Shown: one piece after another, positions 28,756-36,672 of the stretch
Layout of the letters: each line of letters opens with the position of its first letter
How positions within the stretch are numbered: position 1 is the first letter of the stretch
Origin: Azospirillum tabaci
GTDB lineage: Bacteria; Pseudomonadota; Alphaproteobacteria; Azospirillales; Azospirillaceae
Assembly: GCF_014596085.1 (NCBI RefSeq)
Contig: NZ_JACCJY010000041.1
Coordinates: forward strand, 1 to 51,307
Direction: 5' to 3'
Length of the DNA: 51,307 nucleotides
The notes under the pieces: model-generated
Seen by the model: the letters and a program-made list of their open reading frames with translations, nothing else
Told to the model about the DNA's origin: nothing
Databases searched by the model: none
Translations under genes and position numbers: made by a program

Positions 28756-29638
28756 GTTCCTGATCCACGTCTCCACCATGGCCTGCCTGTTCGGGCTGCT
28801 GGCGCTCAGCCTCAACCTCCAGGTCGGCTTCGCCGGTCTGGTGAATTTCGGCCACATCGCCCTGTTCGGCTGCGGCACCTACGGTGCGGCCATCGCCTTC
28901 GCCAACCAGTGGGGCCCGGTGGCCGGGCTGCTGCTGGGCGGTGCTGCGGCGGCGCTGCTCGCGCTCGCCTTCGCGCGGTTGGGGCGCAATCTGGGCGCGG
29001 ACTATTGGGGCATCGCCACCCTGTCCATCGCCGAGATCCTGCGAACCTTCGCCACCAACGAGCAGTGGCTGACCGGCGGCGCGCAGGGCATCCACGGGCT
29101 GCCGATGCTGTTCGGTTCCCTGCCGGCGCCCTGGGGGCCGCTGGCCACGCTCGGGCTGTGCGCCGTTCTGCTGGCGGTCTGCTGGGCGCTGTGCCAGCGC
29201 CTCGTCAACGGGCGTTACGGGCTGGCGTTGAAGCTGCTGCGGGAGGAGCCTCAGTTGGCCTCCTCGCTCGGCTACGACCTCGCGGCGCTGCGCCGCACGC
29301 CGCTCGTCATCAGCGGGCTGATCGCCGCCGTCGCCGGCTTTCTGTTCGCCCATTACACCACCTTCGTCGGGCCTGACCAGCTCTACAGCGCCGAGACCTT
29401 CCTGATCTGGTCCATGCTGATCGTCGGCGGGCTGGGCAACAATCTGGGGGCGGTGGCCGGAGCCTTCCTCATGCAGTTCCTGCTGGCCTACGTGCCCTTC
29501 GTTAAGGACGCGCTGGGCCTGCCGTCGGAGTTCGTGGCCGCGATGCGGCTGACCCTGGTCGGCGGCGGTCTGCTTGCATTCCTCCTCTGGCGCACCCAGG
29601 GCCTGATCCCCGAGCGCATCGGAGGGCGCCATGCTTGA
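28748..29638 (+). CDS. livM: LivM-type ABC permease
   Basis: This 296-residue permease has the family opening segment LNLQVGFAGLVNFGH, and later LIVGGLGNNLGAVAGA. A GTG at 28748 is the start; it overlaps the livH stop by 8 bp, and the livG start overlaps its own stop by 8 bp, so the three are translationally coupled. The coupling loop RYGLALKLLREEPQLASSLG is intact. Compared with full-length LivM proteins it lacks an N-terminal extension, as many alphaproteobacterial members do. Confidence 0.9.
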   Translation: MFEFLIHVSTMACLFGLLALSLNLQVGFAGLVNFGHIALFGCGTYGAAIAFANQWGPVAGLLLGGAAAALLALAFARLGRNLGADYWGIATLSIAEILRTFATNEQWLTGGAQGIHGLPMLFGSLPAPWGPLATLGLCAVLLAVCWALCQRLVNGRYGLALKLLREEPQLASSLGYDLAALRRTPLVISGLIAAVAGFLFAHYTTFVGPDQLYSAETFLIWSMLIVGGLGNNLGAVAGAFLMQFLLAYVPFVKDALGLPSEFVAAMRLTLVGGGLLAFLLWRTQGLIPERIGGRHA

Positions 29639-30389
29639 GACGATCCTGTCCACCGAATCCATCCGGAAATCCTTCGGCGCCCATTGCGTGCTGGACGGCG
29701 TGTCGCTGTCGGTCCGCAAGGGGGAGATCGTCGGGCTGCTCGGCCCCAACGGCTCGGGCAAGAGCACGCTGCTGAACATCCTCTCGGGCTTCACGCCCAG
29801 CGACGGTGGCGCGGTCAACGTGGACGGCCACGACGTGACCGGCCTCCCGCCTCACGCCATCGCCCGGCTGGGACTGGTGAGGACCTTCCAGTTGCCGTCG
29901 ATGCCGCACCGCATGACCGTGCGCGAGGTGCTCCAGGCCGGCTGCCGGCGCGAGGCGGGCCTGGGCGGCGCGCTGCGGCGCTGGCGCTACGACGCGGAGG
30001 TGGCGCGGCTGCTTGACCAGTTCCTGCTGACCCGCGTGCAGGACCAGCCGGCCAGCGCCCTGTCCGGCGGGCAGAAGAAGCTGCTGTCCATCGCCACGGC
30101 GCTGCGCAGCCGGCCCAAGCTGCTGTGCCTGGACGAGCCGACGGCGGGCGTCCACCCCAACCTGCGCAGCCGCATGGTGGAGCTGCTGAAAGAGGTCAAC
30201 GCCCAGGGCGTCACCATCCTGGTCGTCGAGCACGACATGGAATTCATCCGCGAGCTGTGCGGCCGTTGCGTCGTCCTGGACCGTGGCGCGCTGATCGCCG
30301 ATTGCGCCCCGCGGGAGCTGGTGGAGAACCCGCGGGTGGTCGAGGCCTATCTCGGCAAGGCCGTGGAGAAGGGGAAACTGACGGCATGA
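29631..30389 (+). CDS. livG: LivG-type ABC ATPase
   Basis: This 252-residue ATPase has Walker A GPNGSGKST, the signature LSGGQKKLLSIA, Walker B LLCLDEPTAGVHP and the switch His in VVEHDMEFI. The C-terminal end ENPRVVEAYLG is a LivG marker. It overlaps livM by 8 bp and livF by 4 bp (ATGA). It supplies one of the two nucleotide-binding subunits of the five-gene importer. Confidence 0.93.
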   Translation: MLETILSTESIRKSFGAHCVLDGVSLSVRKGEIVGLLGPNGSGKSTLLNILSGFTPSDGGAVNVDGHDVTGLPPHAIARLGLVRTFQLPSMPHRMTVREVLQAGCRREAGLGGALRRWRYDAEVARLLDQFLLTRVQDQPASALSGGQKKLLSIATALRSRPKLLCLDEPTAGVHPNLRSRMVELLKEVNAQGVTILVVEHDMEFIRELCGRCVVLDRGALIADCAPRELVENPRVVEAYLGKAVEKGKLTA

Positions 30390-31108
30390 TCGACGTATCC
30401 AACGTGAGGGCCGGCTATGGCGACGGCGCCGACATCCTGAACGGCATCTCCCTCCACGCCGCGGGCGGCGAGATCGTCACCATCCTGGGGCCGAACGGCT
30501 GCGGCAAGTCCACGCTGCTGAAATGCATCGCCGGTTTCCTGGCCCCGCGCGCCGGCACCGTCGCCATCGACGGCGAGGACGTCGGCGCGGTGCCGGTCCA
30601 CCGCAAGGTGCGCGGCTACGGCGTCGGCTTCGTGCCGCAGACGGACAACGTCTTCGCGACGCTGAGCGTGTCGGAGAACATCCGCCTGGGCGCCCGCCAC
30701 CTGCCGCGGGCGGAGCGGGAGGGCCGCTTCGACGCGCTGATGCGCCAGTACCCGACCCTGGCCGCCAAGCAGAACCGCAAGGCGTCGGCCCTGTCGGGCG
30801 GCGAGCGGCAGATCCTGTCGCTGGTGCGGGCGCTGATCGCCGGGCCGAAGATCCTGCTGCTGGACGAGCCCTCGGCGGGGCTGTCGCCGCTGATGATGCA
30901 CGAGGTGTTCGACGCCATCGCGGGAATCCGCGACGACACCGGCATGTGCATCGTCATGGTCGAGCAGAACGCCTTCGAGGCGCTGGGCATCGCCGACCGC
31001 GCCTATGTGCTGACTCTCGGCACTGTGGCGATGGAGGGCCGCGCCCGCGATCTGCTGGCCGACCCGTCGATGCGGGAGCTGTATCTGGGCGGCAGCGTCG
31101 CCGGCTGA
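30386..31108 (+). CDS. livF: LivF-type ABC ATPase
   Basis: This 240-residue ATPase has Walker A GPNGCGKST, a signature LSGGERQILSLVRAL, Walker B ILLLDEPSAGLSP and the switch-region MVEQNAFEAL typical of LivF. The ATG at 30386 overlaps the livG stop. It ends the operon, and a strong hairpin terminator begins 29 bp after its stop. Confidence 0.93.
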   Translation: MIDVSNVRAGYGDGADILNGISLHAAGGEIVTILGPNGCGKSTLLKCIAGFLAPRAGTVAIDGEDVGAVPVHRKVRGYGVGFVPQTDNVFATLSVSENIRLGARHLPRAEREGRFDALMRQYPTLAAKQNRKASALSGGERQILSLVRALIAGPKILLLDEPSAGLSPLMMHEVFDAIAGIRDDTGMCIVMVEQNAFEALGIADRAYVLTLGTVAMEGRARDLLADPSMRELYLGGSVAG

Positions 31109-31137
31109 CGAAACGGGAAGGGCGCGCCGTGGCCGCT

Positions 31138-31160
31138 AAAGCGGATTGTGATCCGCTTTT
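31138..31160 (+). terminator. Terminator of the liv operon
   Basis: Perfect arms AAAGCGGAT and ATCCGCTTT enclose a TGTG loop and run into TTTT, 29 bp after the livF stop. The reverse complement has a similar structure, so it may also stop transcripts from the other side. Confidence 0.85.
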
Positions 31161-31226
31161 GGACCGTGACCGCGGTCCCGGCCGCCCCTGCGGCCGTAGC
31201 CCGGCCGGCAAGTGAGGCCATTTGAA

Positions 31227-31254
31227 TCTAAAGCGAACGGAGGTTCGCTTTAGA
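31227..31254 (-). terminator. Terminator-like hairpin overlapping the lrp stop codon
   Basis: Twelve-base perfect arms TCTAAAGCGAAC and GTTCGCTTTAGA flank a GGAG loop. The stop codon of the Lrp gene lies inside the right arm, so the hairpin forms at the very 3' end of that mRNA. Together with the hairpin at 31138 it separates the convergent liv and lrp units. Confidence 0.75.
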
Positions 31255-31711
31255 GCGGCAGCGGCGCGTCGTTCTTGACCTCCTCCATCACCGCGTAGGT
31301 GCGGGTTTCCCGGACGCCGGGCAGGGGCAGCAGAACGTCGCCCAGGAAGCGCCGGTAGGCGGCCATGTCGGCCACGCGGGTCTTCACCAGATAATCGAAG
31401 CCGCCGGCTACCATGTGGCATTCCAGCACTTCCGGCGCGCGGCGGATGGCCTGGGCGAAGCGGTCGAACACGTCGGGCGTGGTCTTGTCCAGCAGCACCT
31501 CGACGAAGACGAGGAGTCCGAAGCCCAGCCTCTGGGGCGCCAGACGAGCGCCGAATCCCTCGATGTAGCCGTCCTTCTGCAGGCGCTTCAGCCGCTCGCC
31601 GGTCGTGGTGGGCGACAGGCCGATGCGCTCCGCCAGTTCGACCGCGGCGATCCGCCCTTCGACCTGCAGGACCGACAGAATGCGGCGGTCGATCTTGTCA
31701 ATGTCCGACAT
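31250..31711 (-). CDS. Lrp/AsnC family transcriptional regulator
   Basis: This 153-residue regulator has an N-terminal winged helix-turn-helix (KIDRRILSVLQVEGRIAAVE, then SPTTTGERLKRLQKDGYIEGF) and a C-terminal RAM domain with ECHMVAGGFDYLVKTRV, where amino acid ligands bind. Length is standard. It is next to a branched-chain type importer and a Glu/Leu/Phe/Val dehydrogenase, so it probably senses an amino acid and controls one or both. A palindrome at 31737-31754, 26 bp before its start, could be its own site or that of another regulator. Confidence 0.93.
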   Translation of the reverse strand: MSDIDKIDRRILSVLQVEGRIAAVELAERIGLSPTTTGERLKRLQKDGYIEGFGARLAPQRLGFGLLVFVEVLLDKTTPDVFDRFAQAIRRAPEVLECHMVAGGFDYLVKTRVADMAAYRRFLGDVLLPLPGVRETRTYAVMEEVKNDAPLPL

Positions 31712-31736
31712 GCTCAGTTTCCCGATACACCATGAC

Positions 31737-31754
31737 GTATATTATATCGTATAC
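31737..31754. promoter_or_regulatory. Operator-like GTATA-N8-TATAC in front of lrp
   Basis: GTATA and TATAC are separated by eight AT-rich bases, 26-43 bp upstream of the lrp start. The same 18-base layout occurs at 39926-39943 before the gamma-glutamylcyclotransferase operon. The site lies in the 141-bp gap between lrp and the end of the dehydrogenase gene. Confidence 0.55.
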
Positions 31755-31794
31755 CATCAAGGGTGAAGGGCATTCTGCGGCTGCCACGGCAAAC

Positions 31795-31833
31795 GTCCGG
31801 GAGGGATGCGGCGGGTGCCGCTCCCTTCCGGAC
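31795..31833 (-). terminator. Probable terminator of the dehydrogenase gene
   Basis: The arms GTCCGGGAGGGA and TCCCTTCCGGAC pair with one mismatch, and the 15-base centre forms a second small stem (GCGGC with GCCGC). It lies 20 bp after the stop codon at 31853 on the minus strand. No long T-run follows. Confidence 0.5.
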
Positions 31834-31852
31834 ATTCTCGCCTAGGCACGGT

Positions 31853-33112
31853 TCAGGGGAACAGGCCGCGGGTCTTCTTGGCGTCGCGGACCTTGGACAC
31901 GCCGATGGCCATGGCGGCGACGCGGGTGGACACGCGCTCACGTGCGGCGCGTTCGGTGACCTGATGGAACACGCGGTCGAGATGGCCGTACAGCCGCCCG
32001 ATCACTTCGTCCCGGCCCCAGAAGAACTGCTGGAGATCCTGCACCCACTCGAAATAGCTGACGATCACGCCGCCCGAATTGCACAGGATGTCGGGGATGA
32101 CGAACAGGTCGTCGCCGCGCTCGGCCAGGATGCGGTCGGCTTCCGGGGTGGTCGGGCCGTTGGCGCCTTCGGCCAGGATGCGGCAGCGCAGGCGGGCGGC
32201 GTTCTTCTCGGTGATGACGCGCTCCATGGCCGCCGGCACCAGCACGTCGCAGGGCTGGAGCAGCAGCTCCTCCGGGTCGATGGCCAGTTCGGTGGAATAG
32301 CCGGCGAGCACGCCGTGGGTGGCGACGTGGCGCAGCAGATCCGGAATGTCCAGCCCCCGCGGGTCGAAATAGGCGGCCGTGTGGTCGCTGACGCCGAGGA
32401 CGCGCACCCCTCGGGCGTGAAGCTCCTCCGCCGCGACGCCGCCGACGTTGCCGAAGCCCTGCACAATGGCCGTCGCCTGCGCCGCCCGCATGCCCAGCCG
32501 CTCCATGGCACTGCCGACCAGATGCACGACGCCCAGGCCGGTGGCCTCGCGCCTCCCCTCGGTGCCCCCGGTGGCGACCGGCTTGCCGGTGACGATCTCG
32601 GTCACCGTGCGGCCCTGATACATGGAATAGGTGTCCATGAACCAGGCCATGACCTGCTCGTTCGTGCCCATGTCGGGCGCCATCACGTCGGTGTGGGAAC
32701 CGACGAAGGGAATCATCTCCTGCATGTAGCGGCGGGACAGCGCCTCCAGCTCCCGCCGCGACAGCGAGGCGGGATCGACCGTGACGCCGCCCTTGGCGCC
32801 GCCGTAGGGGAGCCCGGCCAGAGCGCATTTCCAGCTCATCCATACGGCCAGCGCCGCGACCTCGCCGATGTCCACGCTGGTGGAGAAGCGGGTGCCCCCC
32901 TTGGTCGGCCCGAGCGACAGGTGGTGCTGCACCCGATAGCCCTGGAAGACCGCCACCGACCCGTCGTCGCGGTGGATTGGGCAGGAGACGGTGATCGCCC
33001 GCTTCGGGTAGAGCAGCCGGTCGCGCTCGTCCTCCGGCAGGCAGAGATGGTCCGCAATGGCCGTGAACTGCTGACGGCACATGTCGAAGACAGGTCCGGT
33101 GTAGATGGTCAC
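31853..33112 (-). CDS. Glu/Leu/Phe/Val dehydrogenase family protein (probable glutamate dehydrogenase)
   Basis: This 419-residue enzyme oxidatively deaminates an amino acid, most likely glutamate. The substrate domain has KGGTRFSTSVD and the catalytic-lysine segment PYGGAKGGVTVDP. The cofactor domain has VQGFGNVGGVAAEELH and a conserved EGANGPTTPEAD loop. The start is a GTG at 33112 with AAGGGA upstream; upstream in-frame sequence has no ribosome site. With about 420 residues it fits the small hexameric type. Its neighbours are an Lrp regulator and amino acid transporters, which suits a catabolic role. Confidence 0.9.
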   Translation of the reverse strand: MTIYTGPVFDMCRQQFTAIADHLCLPEDERDRLLYPKRAITVSCPIHRDDGSVAVFQGYRVQHHLSLGPTKGGTRFSTSVDIGEVAALAVWMSWKCALAGLPYGGAKGGVTVDPASLSRRELEALSRRYMQEMIPFVGSHTDVMAPDMGTNEQVMAWFMDTYSMYQGRTVTEIVTGKPVATGGTEGRREATGLGVVHLVGSAMERLGMRAAQATAIVQGFGNVGGVAAEELHARGVRVLGVSDHTAAYFDPRGLDIPDLLRHVATHGVLAGYSTELAIDPEELLLQPCDVLVPAAMERVITEKNAARLRCRILAEGANGPTTPEADRILAERGDDLFVIPDILCNSGGVIVSYFEWVQDLQQFFWGRDEVIGRLYGHLDRVFHQVTERAARERVSTRVAAMAIGVSKVRDAKKTRGLFP

Positions 33113-33477
33113 GCTGTTTCCCTTGGTCTGTATTTCGCCGTTGTGGGAGAAATTCTTGTTTTTTCTTGGCGCTTTCGGCATCGCCAGACTATGGGGAGGT
33201 TGAGCGCAGTTCCATAAGCGTTTTCGGAACTCTCCCTGATTAAGCGCGGTGCTGACGGAGAGTCGCCGATGAAACAACGGCGGTGCCGGGAATGGACCGG
33301 TGCATATGCTCGACCGGCGGAGGCGTCCGTGCCGGCGGTGCTCTCTGACCGGGTGGACGCCGCCGCCGGAGCGTTTGCCAAACCCGTGGTCTTTATGCTT
33401 CAAGGATGGGCAATGCAGCGTGTCCCAGGCGGCGCTGCGCGGGGTCACAGGTGCGGGATCACAGGGGAACGGAACTC
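33113..33477. other. 365-bp gap between divergent dehydrogenase and gntR
   Basis: No supported gene lies here. It should contain the two divergent promoters. The part next to the dehydrogenase is AT-richer, with a run of six T near 33158-33165. No clear operator palindrome was seen, in contrast to the gaps before lrp and the gamma-glutamylcyclotransferase gene. Confidence 0.4.
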
Positions 33478-34125
33478 ATGAGCAAGCGGAACGGCACGGA
33501 CTTCCTGGCCGCCGACGTGCACGCCCGGCTCCGGGCGAAGATCCTGACCTTCGAGATCAAGCCCGGCACCCGTCTGGTGGAGGACGAGATTTCGACCTCC
33601 ATGAATGTCGGCCGCACCCCGGTGCGCGAGGCCCTGCTGCGCCTTCAGGGCGAGGGGCTGGTCAGCCGCGAGAAGGGCTGGGTGGTGGAAAGCACCGACC
33701 CGTCCAACATGGACGCCATCTTTGAAAGCCGCATCGCCATCGAAGGCTACGCCACGCGGCTCGCCGCCACACGCGTGACCGACGCGGACATCACCGAACT
33801 GGCCGCCCTGGTGGACGAGATGGCCCGGTTCGAGCAGATGAACCGCGCCCAGTTGAACCAGCTCAACCGGGCTTTCCACCGCCGCATCATCGAAATGGCC
33901 GGCAATCCCTTCTTCCTGGATATGCACGAGAAGACGCTGTTCTATTATTGGAACATGCGGCTTCCCGTCATCTTCACGAAGGACCAGACCCAGGACGCGA
34001 ACGACCAGCACAAGGTCATTCTGAGTGCGCTCGCGGATCACCGCGCGGACGCCGCCGAGGAGGCCGCGCGGGAGCATGTCCGGACCACCTACCGGATCGT
34101 CAAGGACGCCCTGGAAGGCTTTTGA
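33478..34125 (+). CDS. GntR family regulator with FCD domain (paralogue 1)
   Basis: This 215-residue regulator has a winged helix-turn-helix at residues 10-75 (GTRLVEDEISTSMNVGRTPVREALL) and an FCD ligand domain at about 85-205, with the metal-binding histidines expected in FHRRIIEMAGNPFF and EHVRTTYRIV. ATG at 33478 is preceded by AGGGGAA. It is closely related to the minus-strand gene at 35978-36658, with a stretch of 99 identical bases. It is alone on the plus strand among minus-strand genes. Confidence 0.92.
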   Translation: MSKRNGTDFLAADVHARLRAKILTFEIKPGTRLVEDEISTSMNVGRTPVREALLRLQGEGLVSREKGWVVESTDPSNMDAIFESRIAIEGYATRLAATRVTDADITELAALVDEMARFEQMNRAQLNQLNRAFHRRIIEMAGNPFFLDMHEKTLFYYWNMRLPVIFTKDQTQDANDQHKVILSALADHRADAAEEAAREHVRTTYRIVKDALEGF

Positions 34126-34134
34126 ACCGTCGTC

Positions 34135-34578
34135 TCAGGGCGCCGTCTTGCGGATCTCCAGAACGATGCCGGCCTCCGCACGCGTGTCGAAATAGCAGAA
34201 GCCCGACCCGTCGGCGCGGCGCCCGCGGGCGATCACCCCCATGCCCAGACGGCGGCCCTCCGCCTCCGCGGCGTCGCGGTCCGGGACCTCGAAGCCCAGG
34301 TGGTAGACGCCCTCGCCCTGCGCGTCGAGAAAGCGGCGCTGCGGGGAATCCAACTCTCCCGGATCGCACAGTTGGATCTGCACATTGGCGAGGTCGGCGC
34401 ATTTGTAGCGCATGGCTTTGGACGCGGCCTCGTTGGGAACCTCGAACTCCACGTAGGGGCCGCTCTTGGGATAGTCGTACCAGGGTCCGACGCCAAGAGA
34501 TTCATAGTAGGCGACGGCCTTGTCCAGGTCGCGCACGACGATGCAGACATGGTGCAGCGTGTCGAAGATGGTCGTCAT
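34135..34578 (-). CDS. VOC family (glyoxalase-like) protein
   Basis: This 147-residue protein has the vicinal-oxygen-chelate fold of glyoxalases and methylmalonyl-CoA epimerases. LHHVCIVVRDLDKAVAYYE opens the first half with its metal-ligand His, and GVYHLGFEVPDRDAAEAE opens the second. Glu in IVLEIRK would be the last ligand. The ATG at 34578 is preferred; an ATG at 34614 with the same frame would add 12 residues. It is close to the family that includes methylmalonyl-CoA epimerase, but the substrate is not determined. It starts 42 bp after the EamA transporter and may be co-transcribed. Confidence 0.82.
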   Translation of the reverse strand: MTTIFDTLHHVCIVVRDLDKAVAYYESLGVGPWYDYPKSGPYVEFEVPNEAASKAMRYKCADLANVQIQLCDPGELDSPQRRFLDAQGEGVYHLGFEVPDRDAAEAEGRRLGMGVIARGRRADGSGFCYFDTRAEAGIVLEIRKTAP

Positions 34579-34620
34579 GGGGCGTCGTGGCTCCTCGTTT
34601 GTGTGAGTGGTCATCTGCGG

Positions 34621-35562
34621 TCATGTGTTCGGAAGTCGGGAAGCGCGAGCGTCGAGCCCGGCGCTTCGGAAGCGTCGGGGATGGACGGCGGCCAGCAGCC
34701 CGCCCGCCAGGATCAACGCGGAACCGGCGAAGGCCATGGCGTCCGGCAATTCGGCGAAAGCCGCGTAGCCGAGGATCACCGCCCAGACGACCTGCGCGTA
34801 GGAGAAGGGCGCCAACTGCCACGCCGGATAGCTGCGGTAGGCGAGCACGATCAGGAAATGTGCGCCGGTCCAGGTCGCCGCCATGCCGGCGGCGGCGATC
34901 GTCTGCGCGCCGTCCAGCGGCGAGAAAACGAAGGGCACCGCCAAGCTCGCCGCGGCGAAGCCCACGGCGACCGACCAGACCAGCGTCGTCACGGAGGAGT
35001 CCGAGCCGCCGATCCGCCGCGTGCAGATCATGCCCGCCGCCCAGCCCAAGGAGGACAGGATGGGCAGAGCCACCGCGGGCGACAGCGTGCCGAAGCCGGG
35101 CCGCACCACCACCGCCACCCCGGCCAACCCGATGGCCACCGCCGTCCAGTGGGCGCGCGACACCCGGTCGCCGAAGATCAGCGCCGACAGCGCGGTCAGG
35201 AAGAAAGGCGACATGAAGACCAGCATCGTCGCCTCGGCCAGCCCGAGGGTGCGGAACGCGGCGATCAGCAGCGTCGTCGAGACGAGCAGGCAGAGTCCGC
35301 GCAAGATCTGAAGGCGGGGCTTGGCGCTGCGCAGCACGGCGGGTCGCGCAGCCACCACCGGCGCCAGCAGCAGCACGGCACCCAGGCAGCGCAGCCACGC
35401 GATCTCGATGGCGTGCACCGACTGCGCAAGCTGCTTCGCGAAAACGTCGGACAGCGTGAACAGCAGCATCGAAACGACGATCAGCGCGATGCCCCGGGCG
35501 AGGGGCAGAGGATGATTCTGGTGCACGTCCCGGCACTCGGTTTGCTGTGATTTGGAGGGCAT
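34621..35562 (-). CDS. DMT family transporter (EamA domains)
   Basis: This 313-residue inner-membrane protein has ten predicted hydrophobic helices in two EamA repeats, with FTLSDVFAKQLAQ in the first and SLGWAAGMICTRRIGGSD in the second. Members export amino acids or other metabolites, or import small solutes. The ATG at 35562 is chosen because it begins just before the helical part; no strong ribosome site is visible. It is adjacent to a palindromic repeat and to the polar amino acid ABC operon. Confidence 0.85.
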   Translation of the reverse strand: MPSKSQQTECRDVHQNHPLPLARGIALIVVSMLLFTLSDVFAKQLAQSVHAIEIAWLRCLGAVLLLAPVVAARPAVLRSAKPRLQILRGLCLLVSTTLLIAAFRTLGLAEATMLVFMSPFFLTALSALIFGDRVSRAHWTAVAIGLAGVAVVVRPGFGTLSPAVALPILSSLGWAAGMICTRRIGGSDSSVTTLVWSVAVGFAAASLAVPFVFSPLDGAQTIAAAGMAATWTGAHFLIVLAYRSYPAWQLAPFSYAQVVWAVILGYAAFAELPDAMAFAGSALILAGGLLAAVHPRRFRSAGLDARASRLPNT

Positions 35563-35570
35563 TGACTTTG

Positions 35571-35671
35571 CCCCCACCCCGGCCCCCCCCCCGCTATCGC
35601 AGGGGAGGGAGATTATCGCGAAGCGGCGGCAGTCCCCTCCCCTGCGATAGCGGGGGAGGGTTTAGGGTGGG
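35571..35671. repeat. Long G/C-rich palindromic intergenic repeat
   Basis: The left arm runs CCCCCACCCC through CGCTATCGCAGGGGAGGGA (35592-35610), and the right arm runs TCCCCTCCCCTGCGATAGCG through GGGTGGGAG. The arms are nearly 40 bases long. Outer edges and spacing match the unit at 18271-18365, so both belong to one dispersed family. It separates the EamA gene from the end of the GntR/ABC operon. Confidence 0.7.
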
Positions 35672-35684
35672 AGCTCGTAAGTGC

Positions 35685-35981
35685 CTAGGTCAGCTTCGCC
35701 TTCGCCCGAAAGGAGAGCGTCCCGCCGATGCAGGTCATCTCGACCAGCCACCGCTTCGCCGGGATGGCGGTGCCGCGGGCAGTGGTGTAGCCGTCGACGG
35801 CGAGCTGCCATTCCGTGCCGCCTTGGGGCGTCAGGGTGCCGGCGGTGAAGACGCCGTCGCTGAACACCACCATGCAGGGAGGCGGCTTGACCGACGGGGC
35901 CGCCGACAGCCGTCCGTCGCGGACCGTGCCGCGCGCGCCGACATAAAGGTGCGTGCCGCCCGCTTCCAGGGTGATGGTCAT
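35685..35981 (-). CDS. Unknown 98-residue protein, last gene of the GntR/ABC operon
   Basis: The family is not recognised. The start ATG overlaps the gntR stop by 4 bp (ATGA), which supports real translation and co-transcription. The sequence is mostly alternating short beta stretches (GTVRDGRLSAAP, CMVVFSDGVFTAG, KRWLVEMTCIGGTLSFRA) with two cysteines (residues 36 and 83) and no signal peptide or membrane helix. It could be a small beta-barrel cytosolic protein or a ligand-binding partner. Codon use fits the neighbours. Confidence 0.65.
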   Translation of the reverse strand: MTITLEAGGTHLYVGARGTVRDGRLSAAPSVKPPPCMVVFSDGVFTAGTLTPQGGTEWQLAVDGYTTARGTAIPAKRWLVEMTCIGGTLSFRAKAKLT

Positions 35982-36658
35982 CCGTCCAGCGCATCCCGGA
36001 CGATCCGGTGGGTCGTCTCGACATGCTCGCGCGCGTGCCGTTCCGCGGCGTCCGGGTCGCAGGCCTCCAGCGCGTCAATGATCCGCTTGTGCTGCTCGTT
36101 CGCCACAACCGCCTGTTCGCGGGTAAAGAGGACGGGCAGGCGCATGTTCCAGTAATGGAACTGCGTGCGCTCGTGCATCTCCACGAAGAAGGGATTGCCG
36201 GACAGCCCGACGATCCGCTCGTGGAATCGCCGGTTGAGCAGGTTGAGCTGGGCGCGGCCCATCGCTTCGAACCCGTCCATCTCCTCGGCCAGCGCCCGCA
36301 GCTCCCGGATGTCCGCAGGGGTGGCGCGCAGCGCGGCGACGTGGGTGGCGTAGCCTTCGATGGCGACGCGGCTTGCGAAGACATGGTCGATGGATGCCGC
36401 GTCGGTGCTTTCCACCACCCAGCCCTTCTCGCGGCTGACCAGCCCCTCGCCCTGAAGGCGCAGCAGGGCCTCGCGCACCGGGGTGCGGCCGACATTCATG
36501 GAGGCCGAAATCTCGTCCTCCACCAGACGGGTGCCGGGCATAATCTCGAAGGTCAGGATCTTCGACCGGAGCCAACCATGCACGTTGGCCGCCAGCAGGT
36601 CGCTGCCGACCCGTTTGCGGGAGCGGTCGTTTGGCAGGCGTTCGATGCCGTCGGGCAT
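35978..36658 (-). CDS. GntR family regulator with FCD domain (paralogue 2)
   Basis: This regulator of about 226 residues has the same build as the gene at 33478: winged helix-turn-helix at residues 20-80, then FCD domain with RRFHERIVGLSGNPFF and EHVETTHRIV metal-ligand motifs. The ATG at 36658 has GGAGG seven bases before it; a second in-frame ATG at 36664 is too close to that site. It lies inside the ABC operon, after the ATPase gene (14 bp gap), so it probably controls that operon. The palindrome at 39922-39947 before the first operon gene is a candidate target. Confidence 0.92.
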   Translation of the reverse strand: MPDGIERLPNDRSRKRVGSDLLAANVHGWLRSKILTFEIMPGTRLVEDEISASMNVGRTPVREALLRLQGEGLVSREKGWVVESTDAASIDHVFASRVAIEGYATHVAALRATPADIRELRALAEEMDGFEAMGRAQLNLLNRRFHERIVGLSGNPFFVEMHERTQFHYWNMRLPVLFTREQAVVANEQHKRIIDALEACDPDAAERHAREHVETTHRIVRDALDG

Positions 36659-36672
36659 GGTCATCCCTCCCT

